This document shows, piece after piece, positions 7,705-14,851 of a DNA stretch of 33,373 bases; within the stretch, counting starts at the first letter, position 1, and the number at the start of each line of letters is the position of its first letter. This stretch comes from DATDCY01 sp964513745 (GTDB lineage Bacteria; JAUVQV01; DATDCY01). The translations under genes were made by a program, and so were the position numbers. Under the pieces are notes generated by a model that ran no database searches, was not told the DNA's origin, and was given only the letters and a program-made list of their open reading frames with translations. Location: the NCBI GenBank assembly GCA_964513745.1, contig CAZEOK010000024.1, positions 1 through 33,373 on the forward strand. The letters are read 5' to 3'.

Positions 7705-8802
7705 TCAGCACCCGTCCCGTAGCAGGCGTCGCGGGGGCGCCGCCCCCTCGACGCCTTCGCGAATCACCAGCCGCTCGCCGGCTCGCACGCCGTCGCGGTG
7801 CACTCCCGGGTCGATCCTGCCGCCGCCGCGGCGAACCGTCGTGCGCCGCGGGTAGCGCGCAGCCAGGTAGCCCGCAAACAGCGGGTCCTGCCCGGTCCGC
7901 ACGAGGGTCCCGCCCGCTCCCGGGCCCTTGGCGCCGCGCTCGAGCGTGCCGCGAAAGCCCTCGATCACGCCGCAGCCGAAGTCCGTGCGCCGCCGGGCGC
8001 CGAGACGCCGGCCGTGGTCGTAGCGTTCCCACTCGGTCGCGATGTGGCGCCGCACGAACGCGTGGACGTATCCTGCCAGCTTCACCTGCGTCGCCGTGCC
8101 GCTGAGTTCGAGCACCGTCCCCATGCGCTCGCGCTCCACGACCCAGGCCGGGACCCAGATGCCGTAGACCTCCCAGGTCCGCGTCACCAGAGCGGCGAGC
8201 TGGTACTCCTCGCGGCTGTGCCGCAGCGCCGGGCGCCCGGCAAACGCGCTGAGGAACTCGTCGCCTCCCTGCCGCTCGTCCACGTGGTGGCGCCGTGCGA
8301 ACTCGCGGGCGCGCAGCAGCGCCAGCTCCGCCTCGTGGCGGTTCCTGCTGGAGGCGAGCGCCAGGAGCTTGTGCACCCGCTCGAGCACCCGCGCCCGACC
8401 CGGGTCGGCGTCGCCGTCGAGCCGGGCGCCGAGAGGGACGAACTCCCCCGAAGCCCCGGGGTGCGCCCCAAGCAGTCGGCAGGCCTCGCGAAAGGCCGGG
8501 CCGTGGGAGGTCTCGGCACCGCCATCGAGGACCTGGTCGGCGAGTTGGTGCGCCATCTCGTGGCGCAGCAGCTCGCGCACCTCGTCCCAGCCGCGCTCGA
8601 GTGCGAAACGTCGGCTGACCCGGATCTCCTCGCGCGACGGGTCCCAGGCCCCGAGACGGCGGTCCGCGTCACTGAGTGAAAACTGCGGCCGCCGCAAACG
8701 GTCGCGCAGCCGCCGGGGCACGAGAGCCAGCGCTTCGCGCCACTCGGCGGCCAGGCCGAGGAGGATCGCGCGCTCGAGATCGACGTCGCCGCGGTCGGTC
8801 AT
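7705..8802 (-). CDS. SprT-like zinc metalloprotein with DUF2786
   Basis: 365 residues from the ATG at 8802. The zinc-protease motif HEMAH occupies residues 81-85 (RELLRHEMAHQLADQ), followed by ETSHGPAFREACRLLG, the usual layout of SprT-like domains. Residues about 138-178 match DUF2786 (RVHKLLALASSRNRHEAELALLRA). The rest resembles the DUF7168-type C-terminus often joined to DUF2786 in bacterial and phage proteins. SprT-like proteases are linked to DNA-protein crosslink repair in eukaryotes; the bacterial role is not established. A TTG at 8838 would extend the frame, but it runs into the upstream repeat. The ATG lacks a strong ribosome site. The gene converges on the NTF2/thioredoxin-like gene with only 25 bases between them. 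Confidence 0.78.
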   Translation of the reverse strand: MTDRGDVDLERAILLGLAAEWREALALVPRRLRDRLRRPQFSLSDADRRLGAWDPSREEIRVSRRFALERGWDEVRELLRHEMAHQLADQVLDGGAETSHGPAFREACRLLGAHPGASGEFVPLGARLDGDADPGRARVLERVHKLLALASSRNRHEAELALLRAREFARRHHVDERQGGDEFLSAFAGRPALRHSREEYQLAALVTRTWEVYGIWVPAWVVERERMGTVLELSGTATQVKLAGYVHAFVRRHIATEWERYDHGRRLGARRRTDFGCGVIEGFRGTLERGAKGPGAGGTLVRTGQDPLFAGYLAARYPRRTTVRRGGGRIDPGVHRDGVRAGERLVIREGVEGAAPPRRLLRDGC

Positions 8803-8843
8803 GCGCGGGAGGATGGCGGGCGGGCGCCGAGGTGTCAAGAACT

Positions 8844-8880
8844 CGCAGCGTCAGGACCCCGCAGCCTGCACGGGAACGGA
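8844..8880 (+). repeat. Dispersed GC-rich intergenic repeat, copy B
   Basis: Contains CAGCGTCAGGACCCCGCAG followed by CCTGCACGGGAACGG. It lies about 55-90 bases upstream of hisHF, in the same direction. The core CCCcGCAGcCTGCacGGG is itself an imperfect inverted repeat. Confidence 0.75.
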
Positions 8881-8933
8881 GATTTTTCCGGTATACTTGT
8901 ATTTCTGACAATGGAAAGGACCAGCGAGAGAGC

Positions 8934-10523
8934 ATGAGCATCGTCACCCTGCTCGACTACGGCGCCGGCAACGTGCGCAGCGTGCGCAACGCGATCCGAT
9001 CGCTCGGTTTCGAGGTGCGCGACGTCGTCTCCCCGGAGGAGATCCTGACCGCCGGGAAGCTCGTCTTCCCCGGCGTCGGCGCTTTCGGCAGCGCGATCGG
9101 GCGCCTGCAGGCCGACGGTTACTTCGAGCCGCTGCGGCAGCGCCTCCTCGAGGGTAGGCCGTTCCTGGGCATCTGCATCGGACTCCAGGTGCTCTTCGAA
9201 GGGAGCGAAGAGTCGCTCGGGGCGACCGGCCTCGGGATCATCCGCGGCCAGGTGCGCCGTTTCCCCGCCCGGGCGCTCGCGGTGCCGCACATGGGCTGGA
9301 ACGGGGTGCGCATCCGCCAGCGTTCGGCGCTCTTCGACGGCTACGGCGGCGAGAAGCTGTATTTCGTGCACTCCTACCGCGGCGTGCCCGACGCGCGTGA
9401 CCGCGACTGGGTGCTCGCAACGACGGATTACGGCGAGGAGTTCGTCAGCGCCGTCCAGAAGGGGGACGTCGCAGCCGTGCAGTTCCACCCCGAGAAAAGC
9501 GGCGCGGCCGGGCTGGCGATCCTGCGTCGGTACCTCACCGCGGGCGATCTCACCTCCGGCGCCGAGCCGCCCGCCGCCGCGGGCCGGACGCGCCTGGCGC
9601 GCCGCATCATCGCCTGTCTCGACGTGCGCACGAACGACGCCGGCGACCTGGTCGTGACCAAGGGCGACCAGTACGACGTGCGCCACGAGGGGGAGGTGCG
9701 CAACCTCGGCAAGCCCGTGGATCTCGCGCGCCGCTACTACGAGGAGGGCGCCGACGAGATCACCTTCCTGAACATCACCAGCTTCCGCGAGGAGCCGCTG
9801 GCCGACCAGCCGATGCTCGAGGTGCTGCGGCGCACCTCCGAGAACGTCTTCGTGCCGTTGACGATCGGCGGCGGCATCCGCGGCTACATCGACCCCTCCG
9901 GCCGGCGCTGGTCCGCGCTCGAGGTCGCCAGCGAGTACTTCCGCTCCGGCGCCGACAAGATCTCGATCGGCTCGGACGCGGTATATGCCGTCGAGGAGTA
10001 CCTGCGCACGGGCGCGGCCAGCGGCGATTCTTCCATCGAGCAGATCGCCCGCGTCTACGGCAACCAGGCGGTCGTGATCTCGGTGGATCCGCGGCGGGTC
10101 TGGGTCCCGGCGGCAGACGGTGTCCCGCACGCGGTCTTCCCGACCCAAACCCCAGGGCCGAACGGCGAGCGCTTCTGCTGGTTCCAGTGCACCGTCAAGG
10201 GCGGCCGCGAGGGGCGGCCGGTCGACGCGGTGACCCTCGCCGCGGTCTGCGAGAGGCTCGGCGCCGGCGAGATCCTGCTCAACTCGATCGACCGCGACGG
10301 CACGAAAGCCGGGTTCGACCTCGAGTTGATCCGCGCGGTCAAGGCCGCGGTGTCGATCCCGGTCATCGCCTCCAGCGGCGCCGGGACCCCGGAGCACTTC
10401 GCGGAGGTCTTCGAGCAGACGGACGTCGAGGCGGCGCTGGCCGCGGGCATCTTCCACCGGCGCGAAGTTCCGATCGCAGCGGTCAAGGAGCACCTGCGGT
10501 CCCGGGGCATCGAAACGCGCTAA
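8934..10523 (+). CDS. hisHF: Bifunctional imidazole glycerol phosphate synthase (HisH-HisF fusion, HIS7-like)
   Basis: 529 residues joining the glutaminase and cyclase of histidine biosynthesis step 5 (PRFAR plus glutamine to IGP, AICAR and glutamate). HisH part, 1-205: LLDYGAGN, FPGVGAFG, nucleophile Cys81 in GICIGLQ, and catalytic His185/Glu187 in QFHPEKSG. After a short Ala/Pro linker, the HisF part runs from about 219: RRIIACLDVRTND with catalytic Asp230, and VVISVDPRRV with Asp385. Several segments match the fungal/plant bifunctional enzyme rather than separate bacterial HisF: GDLVVTKGDQYDVR, the long insert before ALEVASEYFRSGADK, and CWFQCTVKGGRE. The ATG follows a GAGAG ribosome site and starts exactly at a canonical HisH N-terminus. 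No other his genes are in the window. Confidence 0.95.
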   Translation: MSIVTLLDYGAGNVRSVRNAIRSLGFEVRDVVSPEEILTAGKLVFPGVGAFGSAIGRLQADGYFEPLRQRLLEGRPFLGICIGLQVLFEGSEESLGATGLGIIRGQVRRFPARALAVPHMGWNGVRIRQRSALFDGYGGEKLYFVHSYRGVPDARDRDWVLATTDYGEEFVSAVQKGDVAAVQFHPEKSGAAGLAILRRYLTAGDLTSGAEPPAAAGRTRLARRIIACLDVRTNDAGDLVVTKGDQYDVRHEGEVRNLGKPVDLARRYYEEGADEITFLNITSFREEPLADQPMLEVLRRTSENVFVPLTIGGGIRGYIDPSGRRWSALEVASEYFRSGADKISIGSDAVYAVEEYLRTGAASGDSSIEQIARVYGNQAVVISVDPRRVWVPAADGVPHAVFPTQTPGPNGERFCWFQCTVKGGREGRPVDAVTLAAVCERLGAGEILLNSIDRDGTKAGFDLELIRAVKAAVSIPVIASSGAGTPEHFAEVFEQTDVEAALAAGIFHRREVPIAAVKEHLRSRGIETR

Positions 10524-10546
10524 TGAATGGGGGCATTCTCGTTCCG

Positions 10547-10627
10547 GTGCTGCGGTGGGGCGGTGACGGGCGGTCGCCAGCTGCGCGCTCGACCACGCGC
10601 CCGCCCGTCACCGCCCCACCGCAGCAC
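10547..10627 (+). repeat. 27-bp perfect inverted repeat after hisHF
   Basis: Bases 10547-10573 are the exact reverse complement of 10601-10627, separated by 27 bases; three further pairs follow after one mismatch. No T-run follows, so it is not a standard intrinsic terminator. It starts 24 bases after the hisHF stop and could form a long GC-rich hairpin. It may be a transcript-end structure or a small palindromic element. Confidence 0.9.
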
Positions 10628-10641
10628 ATCCTCGTTACCAC

Positions 10642-10679
10642 AACAGCGTCAGGACCCCGCAGCCGCACGGGAACGGCAA
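10642..10679 (+). repeat. Dispersed GC-rich intergenic repeat, copy C
   Basis: Contains CAGCGTCAGGACCCCGCAG followed by CCGCACGGGAACGG, almost identical to copy B except for a two-base deletion. It lies just after the 27-bp inverted repeat and about 90-125 bases before the Ntn hydrolase gene, in the same direction. Confidence 0.75.
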
Positions 10680-10727
10680 AGGCCATCGACGATCGCTACG
10701 TGAATTGAATTGTGTGGCAACCAATCA

Positions 10728-10742
10728 GGGACACCGAGTCCC
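10728..10742 (+). promoter_or_regulatory. Small hairpin in leader of Ntn hydrolase gene
   Basis: GGGAC-ACCGA-GTCCC forms a perfect five-base stem, followed by the ribosome site AAAGGGG about ten bases before the ATG at 10768. This could affect translation; the functional claim is weak. Confidence 0.35.
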
Positions 10743-10767
10743 TTGAACCGAAAGGGGTACGCATCAC

Positions 10768-11370
10768 ATGTCCATCGCCCTTGCCATCGAGAAGAACGGT
10801 GAGCTCATCCTCGCCGCCGACACGCTCACCAGCTTCGGCCACACCAAAGTCCCGCCGGTCCTGCACGCCGCGCAGAAGATCCGCCGCATCGGCGCATCCT
10901 TCATCGCGACCACCGGCTGGGGCCTTTACGAAAACATCCTCGAAGACGTGATCGCCCGGCGCAAGAACATCCGGCTCGGCTCGCGCGAGCAGATTTTCGA
11001 GTTCTTCCTGCGCCTCTGGAGCGACCTGCACAAGAAATACTCGTTCGTGAACGACCAGATCGACGAGAAAGAAGCCGGCCCCTTCGGCAACCTCGACTCG
11101 ACCTTCATCATCGCCAACCGCGGCGGCATCTTCTACGTCGGCCCGGACATGAGCGTGACGGAAGTCAGGCACTACTTCGCCATCGGCTCGGGCGCGCAGT
11201 TCGCCCTCGGGGCCCTCCACGCGCTCCACGACTCGAAGCTCGGCGCCGAGGCGGTCGCCCGGCGGGCCGTGGCGGCCGCGATCGCCTTCGACACCTACTG
11301 CGGCGGCGAGGTTCAGATCCACCGCATCGCGGCCGGCAGGAAGCGGGGCGGCCGGGGTGTCCGGGGTTGA
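10768..11370 (+). CDS. HslV/proteasome-like Ntn hydrolase (orphan)
   Basis: 200 residues that follow the proteasome beta/HslV pattern. After Met removal the first residue is Ser (MSIALAIEKNG), in the place of the HslV catalytic Thr1. AADTLTSFG supplies the Asp17 equivalent and AAQKIRRI the Lys33 equivalent after a three-residue insertion, while YFAIGSGAQFALGAL matches the conserved Ser-Gly loop of HslV. The end, DTYCGGEVQIHRI, resembles the last proteasome strands, followed by a short basic tail. No hslU ATPase or proteasome partner is adjacent, so it is probably not classical HslV. The ribosome site AAAGGGG precedes the ATG. The natural substrate and whether it forms a ring are unknown. It could also belong to an Anbu-like or otherwise uncharacterised clan member. 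Confidence 0.75.
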   Translation: MSIALAIEKNGELILAADTLTSFGHTKVPPVLHAAQKIRRIGASFIATTGWGLYENILEDVIARRKNIRLGSREQIFEFFLRLWSDLHKKYSFVNDQIDEKEAGPFGNLDSTFIIANRGGIFYVGPDMSVTEVRHYFAIGSGAQFALGALHALHDSKLGAEAVARRAVAAAIAFDTYCGGEVQIHRIAAGRKRGGRGVRG

Positions 11371-11425
11371 CCTCCTGCGCCGGCGGGCATATCGTGAAAG
11401 CATGACCATCAACGAGGAGGCTGCC

Positions 11426-11623
11426 ATGTTCTGCTCGCACGACGATCGCACCCGCTCCGTTCTCGTGGCACTCGTGGTAGGAGGGCTCGTGGGTGCCGGC
11501 ATCGCCCTGTTGCTCGCCCCGCAGTCCGGCAAGCGCACTCGCCAGCAGATTGCGGATCTGGCCGAGGACCTGAAGGATTACGCCGCCGATCTGACCGACA
11601 AGGTCCGCACCAAGGTCGTTTGA
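11426..11623 (+). CDS. YtxH-like small membrane protein
   Basis: 65 residues. One transmembrane segment (about 12-32, VLVALVVGGLVGAGIALLLA) is directly followed by APQSGKRTRQQI, the typical YtxH (DUF883/gas-vesicle-like) signature, then an amphipathic helix (LAEDLKDYAADLTDKVRTK). The start is decided by GAGGAGG five bases before the ATG at 11426; an ATG at 11402 is in frame but lacks such a site. YtxH proteins are general-stress-associated small envelope proteins of unclear mechanism. It lies between the Ntn hydrolase gene and purC, 37 bases before purC. Confidence 0.8.
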   Translation: MFCSHDDRTRSVLVALVVGGLVGAGIALLLAPQSGKRTRQQIADLAEDLKDYAADLTDKVRTKVV

Positions 11624-11660
11624 TCCCGACGAAGCGACCACCGACCTGCGGAGCGTGACG

Positions 11661-12542
11661 ATGAGCGACGTCGTGCTGGAAACGGTTCTGCCCGGCTACA
11701 CCCTGCTTCGCCGCGGCAAGGTCCGGGACGTCTACGACGCGGGAGAGCATCTCCTCATCGTCGCGACCGACCGGATCTCCGCATTCGATGTCGTGCTGCC
11801 GAATGGCATCCCCGGCAAAGGCAGGGTACTGACGCAGATTTCGATCCACTGGTTCCACCAGGTTGCCGACATCATGGAGAACCACCTGGTGGCGACCGCG
11901 GTCGACGACTTCCCGGTGCCCCTTCGCGCGCATCGTTCCCTGCTCGAGGGGCGGAGCATGCTCGTGAAGAAGGCCACCGTGCTGCCCGTGGAGTGCATCG
12001 TCCGCGGTTATCTGTCAGGCAGCGGCTGGAAGGAGTATATAAAGTCCGGCACCGTTTGCGGTATCCGGCTGCCGGCCGGGCTCGTGGAGTCCTCGCGCCT
12101 CGACGCCCCGATCTTCACGCCCAGCACCAAGGCCGAGGCCGGGCACGACATCAACATCGACTTCGCCGAGATGGAGAAGATCGTCGGCACCGATCTGGCC
12201 ACCCGCCTGCGCAACGCTGCCCTCGCGGTCTACGGGCGCGGCAGGGAGCTCGCGGCAAAGCGCGGGATCATCATCGCCGACACGAAAATGGAGTTCGGGA
12301 TGTTCGAGGGACGGCTGGTTCTGATCGACGAGTTGATGACACCGGACTCCTCGCGCTTCTGGTCGGCGGACACCTGGCAGCCGGGGCGCGGCCAGGACAG
12401 CTGGGACAAGCAGATCGTCCGCGACTACCTGCTGACGCTGGACTGGGACCAGACCGACCCGGGACCGAAGCTCCCCGACGAGATCGTCGACAAGGCCGCC
12501 GCGCGCTACCGCGAGATCTACGAGATCCTGACCGCCGCCTGA
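11661..12542 (+). CDS. purC: SAICAR synthase (phosphoribosylaminoimidazole-succinocarboxamide synthase)
   Basis: 293 residues, the long single-domain form. It catalyses the ATP-dependent joining of CAIR and aspartate in de novo purine synthesis. Family motifs include GKVRDVYDAG, TDRISAFDVV, VECIVRGYLSGSGW, FTPSTKAEAGHD, IIIADTKMEFG and LIDELMTPDSSRFW, covering the nucleotide- and substrate-binding loops. GCGGAG lies seven bases before the ATG at 11661; a GTG six bases earlier is a less likely start. It is near hisHF, whose reaction releases the purine intermediate AICAR two steps downstream of SAICAR, but two unrelated genes separate them, so co-regulation is only a possibility. Confidence 0.95.
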   Translation: MSDVVLETVLPGYTLLRRGKVRDVYDAGEHLLIVATDRISAFDVVLPNGIPGKGRVLTQISIHWFHQVADIMENHLVATAVDDFPVPLRAHRSLLEGRSMLVKKATVLPVECIVRGYLSGSGWKEYIKSGTVCGIRLPAGLVESSRLDAPIFTPSTKAEAGHDINIDFAEMEKIVGTDLATRLRNAALAVYGRGRELAAKRGIIIADTKMEFGMFEGRLVLIDELMTPDSSRFWSADTWQPGRGQDSWDKQIVRDYLLTLDWDQTDPGPKLPDEIVDKAAARYREIYEILTAA

Positions 12543-12590
12543 GACCTCCGCTCCGCCAAAACCGTGTTCCATGGCGGTGAAATCCATCAA

Positions 12591-12714
12591 CAGGCCGCCA
12601 AGAAGGGCCCAGATGCAAGGCGGGCGAGACCTGAGTAGTGAGGCGTCGCTGTTACACGCCGCAGCGACGCAGGGCGAAGCCCAACGCCGCAGTTTGGTCC
12701 TTATTGGCGGCCTG
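12591..12714. repeat. 124-bp element with terminal inverted repeats
   Basis: The left end (12591-12609) starts CAGGCCGCCAAGAAGG. The right end (12696-12714), read on the minus strand, starts CAGGCCGCCAATAAGG; the 19-base ends differ at two positions. Inside, GCGTCGCTG (12643-12651) pairs with CAGCGACGC (12662-12670) around a 10-base loop. No ORF is credible inside. The right end overlaps the last codons and the TAA of the pseudokinase gene. The form is that of a small non-autonomous or REP-like element. Confidence 0.8.
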
Positions 12715-14587
12715 AGACGGTGAAACGGAAGTCCCATCCCAGGCCGCTCTTGCCGTGGGTTGCCAGGATTCCGACCGGCCGCCCCGCCTTGTTCGCCGTG
12801 AGCCTGAAGGAGTAGCACTCCCCCTCCCGGTTCGGCTCGAGATCGACCTTCACCCAGGCGTCGGTGATCGAGCGCTTGAAGATCCGGCCCGCCGAGGCGT
12901 AGCCTTTGCCGCAGACGAGCCGGTCGACGCTCGCCTGGTAGGTCACCCCCGGGTCGAGCGCCTCCCAGGCGAACACGACCTGGGCGGGGGTCACATTCCC
13001 CGCGCCGCAGGGGATTTCCAGTCCGCGGATCACGGCGCCGCTGTCCACGGGTTGCCGGAGCCGGATCACCGTGCGCAGCGGGACTTCAAGCGAGACGGGA
13101 CGCGCCGCTTCGACCACGAACTCCGACCACCCGTTGAGGTCTCCGGGGTAATTGGCCGGGTTGGATGGATCGAGGTCGATTCGCACGCTCATCCCGTAAC
13201 GGCCGGGCGGCAGATCGCGAACAGTGAAGGCGCCGGCTGCATAGTCGACCTGCGGTTTCACATCGGACCTGGTCCCGTCGTTGCGAAACCAGAACGATGG
13301 CGCCGGCCCGGCGACGCTCGTGAACGGCTTCCCGTCGAGGGATAACCGTCCTTCCACAACGGCGGGCGGCGTGTCAATCGGCGGGGCAGGCGTCGGCGCT
13401 GGTTCGGCCGATCCCGATGCCAGTCCGGCCTCGGGGAAAGACGCGTTCGTCGCGCCGGGGGCAATGTCAGCCGTCGGTGCGGCGGAGCGGGCTGCGGAGT
13501 CGACGGACGGCGCGCTCGATGGTCCGGCTTCGGCCGCGGGCTCCCGAACGGCGGTCTGCTCTCCTGGCGCCGGCGGAACGAGCAGCGACCTCCCCGGCGT
13601 CGGCTGGTTTCTCAAGCGCATCGCCGCAAGGGCCAACGCTACGAGCACGAGCACGGCGCCGGCGATGACCAGGGGCCGGGAGGTGCGCCGGGGACGAGGC
13701 TCCCCGGCGGGGGGAGTGGCGTGCTTGGGCGCGGCGGGTTTGGGCGCGGCGGGTTGCGGCACGACAGCCGCCCTCACGCCGGCAAGCTTCGCCAGATCGG
13801 CCTCCAGGGCGCGTGCATCCGGGTAGCGGCGCTCCAGCGCTGGCTCGAGCATGCGCAGGAGCACGCCGGCAAAGGCCTCGCTTACCCCGAGCGCATCGCG
13901 CAGCCGGGGCCGGGCCCCTTCGCGAAGCAGCGCGGCCGGGTCCTCCGTGGTCATCGCGCGGATGATCGCCAGACCGAGCGCATAGATATCGGAGCCCGGG
14001 ACCACTTTGCCCATGTAGACTTCCGGAGCCGCCAGAGCCAGCTCGTCGGGGCCGGGCGGTGCCTGCTCCTGGATCCCAGCCTCCAGCTCCGCTTCGGCAA
14101 AACCCATATCGGTGAGGCAGGGCCGCCCGTCGGGGCCGACGATGATTCCCGACAGCTTCACGCCGCGGTGCACGACCGGTGGCTCGAGCCCATGGAGGTA
14201 CACCAACACCGGGACAATGCGGCGCAGCAGTGCGAGCGCCTGCGGTTCGCCGAGCAGCCGCCCCTTGGAGATAAGACGCTCCAGACTCTCGCCCGCGTGA
14301 TAGCTGGTGACGAGAATGCGCTCCCGCTCCTCTCCCTCGCCCGTGGTGAACCCTGCGATGAAGCGTGGCAGGCCGGGGTGGTCGAATTTCTCGAGGATGG
14401 CGGCCTGCGACTCGAAGCGCCGCCCCTCGACCGGGGAGGCCCTGGCCAGGAACAGCCGGCGCAGCACGCAGGGGCGGCCGTTGCGCAGATCGGTCACGAG
14501 CAGCGATTGTGCGTGGGGGCTGCGCCGCAGTTCCCGGTCGAGCCGGTACCGCCCCTCGATGTGTTGTCCCAGATCGCCCAGGGCCAT
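12701..14587 (-). CDS. Membrane-anchored pseudokinase (Ser/Thr kinase fold)
   Basis: 628 residues. Residues 10-270 follow the bacterial Hanks-type kinase outline (EKFDHPGLPRFI, VYLHGLEPPVVHRG, LTDMGFAE, LAAPEV, SDIYALGLAII), but key catalytic positions are changed: the glycine-rich loop is missing (ELRRSPHAQ), the beta3 Lys is Arg (CVLRRL), the helix-C Glu is probably Gln61, and HRD-x-K-x-x-N reads HRGVKLSG, losing both Asp and Asn. Only the Asp of the DFG triad (DMG, 160-162) remains. An Ala/Pro-rich linker leads to one TM (306-324), then a Pro/Ala/Ser-rich spacer and a beta-rich C-terminal region (about 415-628) resembling carboxypeptidase-regulatory/Ig-like domains. It is probably an envelope signalling or scaffold protein with no kinase activity. 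The stop lies in the adjacent repeat element. Confidence 0.82.
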   Translation of the reverse strand: MALGDLGQHIEGRYRLDRELRRSPHAQSLLVTDLRNGRPCVLRRLFLARASPVEGRRFESQAAILEKFDHPGLPRFIAGFTTGEGEERERILVTSYHAGESLERLISKGRLLGEPQALALLRRIVPVLVYLHGLEPPVVHRGVKLSGIIVGPDGRPCLTDMGFAEAELEAGIQEQAPPGPDELALAAPEVYMGKVVPGSDIYALGLAIIRAMTTEDPAALLREGARPRLRDALGVSEAFAGVLLRMLEPALERRYPDARALEADLAKLAGVRAAVVPQPAAPKPAAPKHATPPAGEPRPRRTSRPLVIAGAVLVLVALALAAMRLRNQPTPGRSLLVPPAPGEQTAVREPAAEAGPSSAPSVDSAARSAAPTADIAPGATNASFPEAGLASGSAEPAPTPAPPIDTPPAVVEGRLSLDGKPFTSVAGPAPSFWFRNDGTRSDVKPQVDYAAGAFTVRDLPPGRYGMSVRIDLDPSNPANYPGDLNGWSEFVVEAARPVSLEVPLRTVIRLRQPVDSGAVIRGLEIPCGAGNVTPAQVVFAWEALDPGVTYQASVDRLVCGKGYASAGRIFKRSITDAWVKVDLEPNREGECYSFRLTANKAGRPVGILATHGKSGLGWDFRFTVSGRQ

Positions 14588-14593
14588 GGTGCT

Positions 14594-14692
14594 CTAGAAA
14601 GTCCCGAGGGGCATCATGTCGCCGGTTACCCGATGGGCCGGATCGAAGTACTTGACGGAGCGTCGCTGCCCGATGGCGACGAATGTATCCAC
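14594..14692 (-). pseudogene. Nitroreductase N-terminal remnant
   Basis: From a GTG at 14692, with GGGGGAGG upstream, the frame encodes 32 residues beginning VDTFVAIGQRRSVKYFDPAH and then diverges (RVTGDMMPLGTF) before a TAG. The first 20 or so residues match the highly typical start of FMN nitroreductases (M-D-x-F-x-A-I-x-x-RRS-V-K/R-x-F-D-P). The rest of the approximately 200-residue enzyme is gone. The remnant stops six bases before the pseudokinase ATG, so its promoter and ribosome site may now drive the kinase gene. It could alternatively be a real short peptide, but the family match argues for a deletion remnant. Confidence 0.65.
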
Positions 14693-14731
14693 GACGATCG
14701 TCCTCCCCCGGCTGTTAGCCGTATCCTCTCC

Positions 14732-14760
14732 GGTCGCGGATTGTACCATTTCTCAAGCTC
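14732..14760 (-). promoter_or_regulatory. Possible extended -10 promoter for remnant/pseudokinase
   Basis: On the minus strand TGGTACAAT resembles an extended -10 (TGnTATAAT) about 45-50 bases before the remnant GTG. No good -35 at 17 bases is visible, so this is tentative. Confidence 0.3.
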
Positions 14761-14790
14761 CGGGCTGCGAATTCGGCGGAAAGGAAGGAA

Positions 14791-14820
14791 ATCAGAACCC
14801 CGCAGCCTGCACGGCAGCGT
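14791..14820 (+). repeat. Dispersed GC-rich intergenic repeat, copy D
   Basis: Contains ATCAGAACCCCGCAGCCTGC followed by ACGGCAGCG, a diverged copy of A-C. Unlike those, it is in the opposite direction to both flanking genes, lying downstream of addA and upstream of the nitroreductase remnant. Confidence 0.65.
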
Positions 14821-14851
14821 GACACGCTCATCGCCAGCCGCTCGATCCCGC

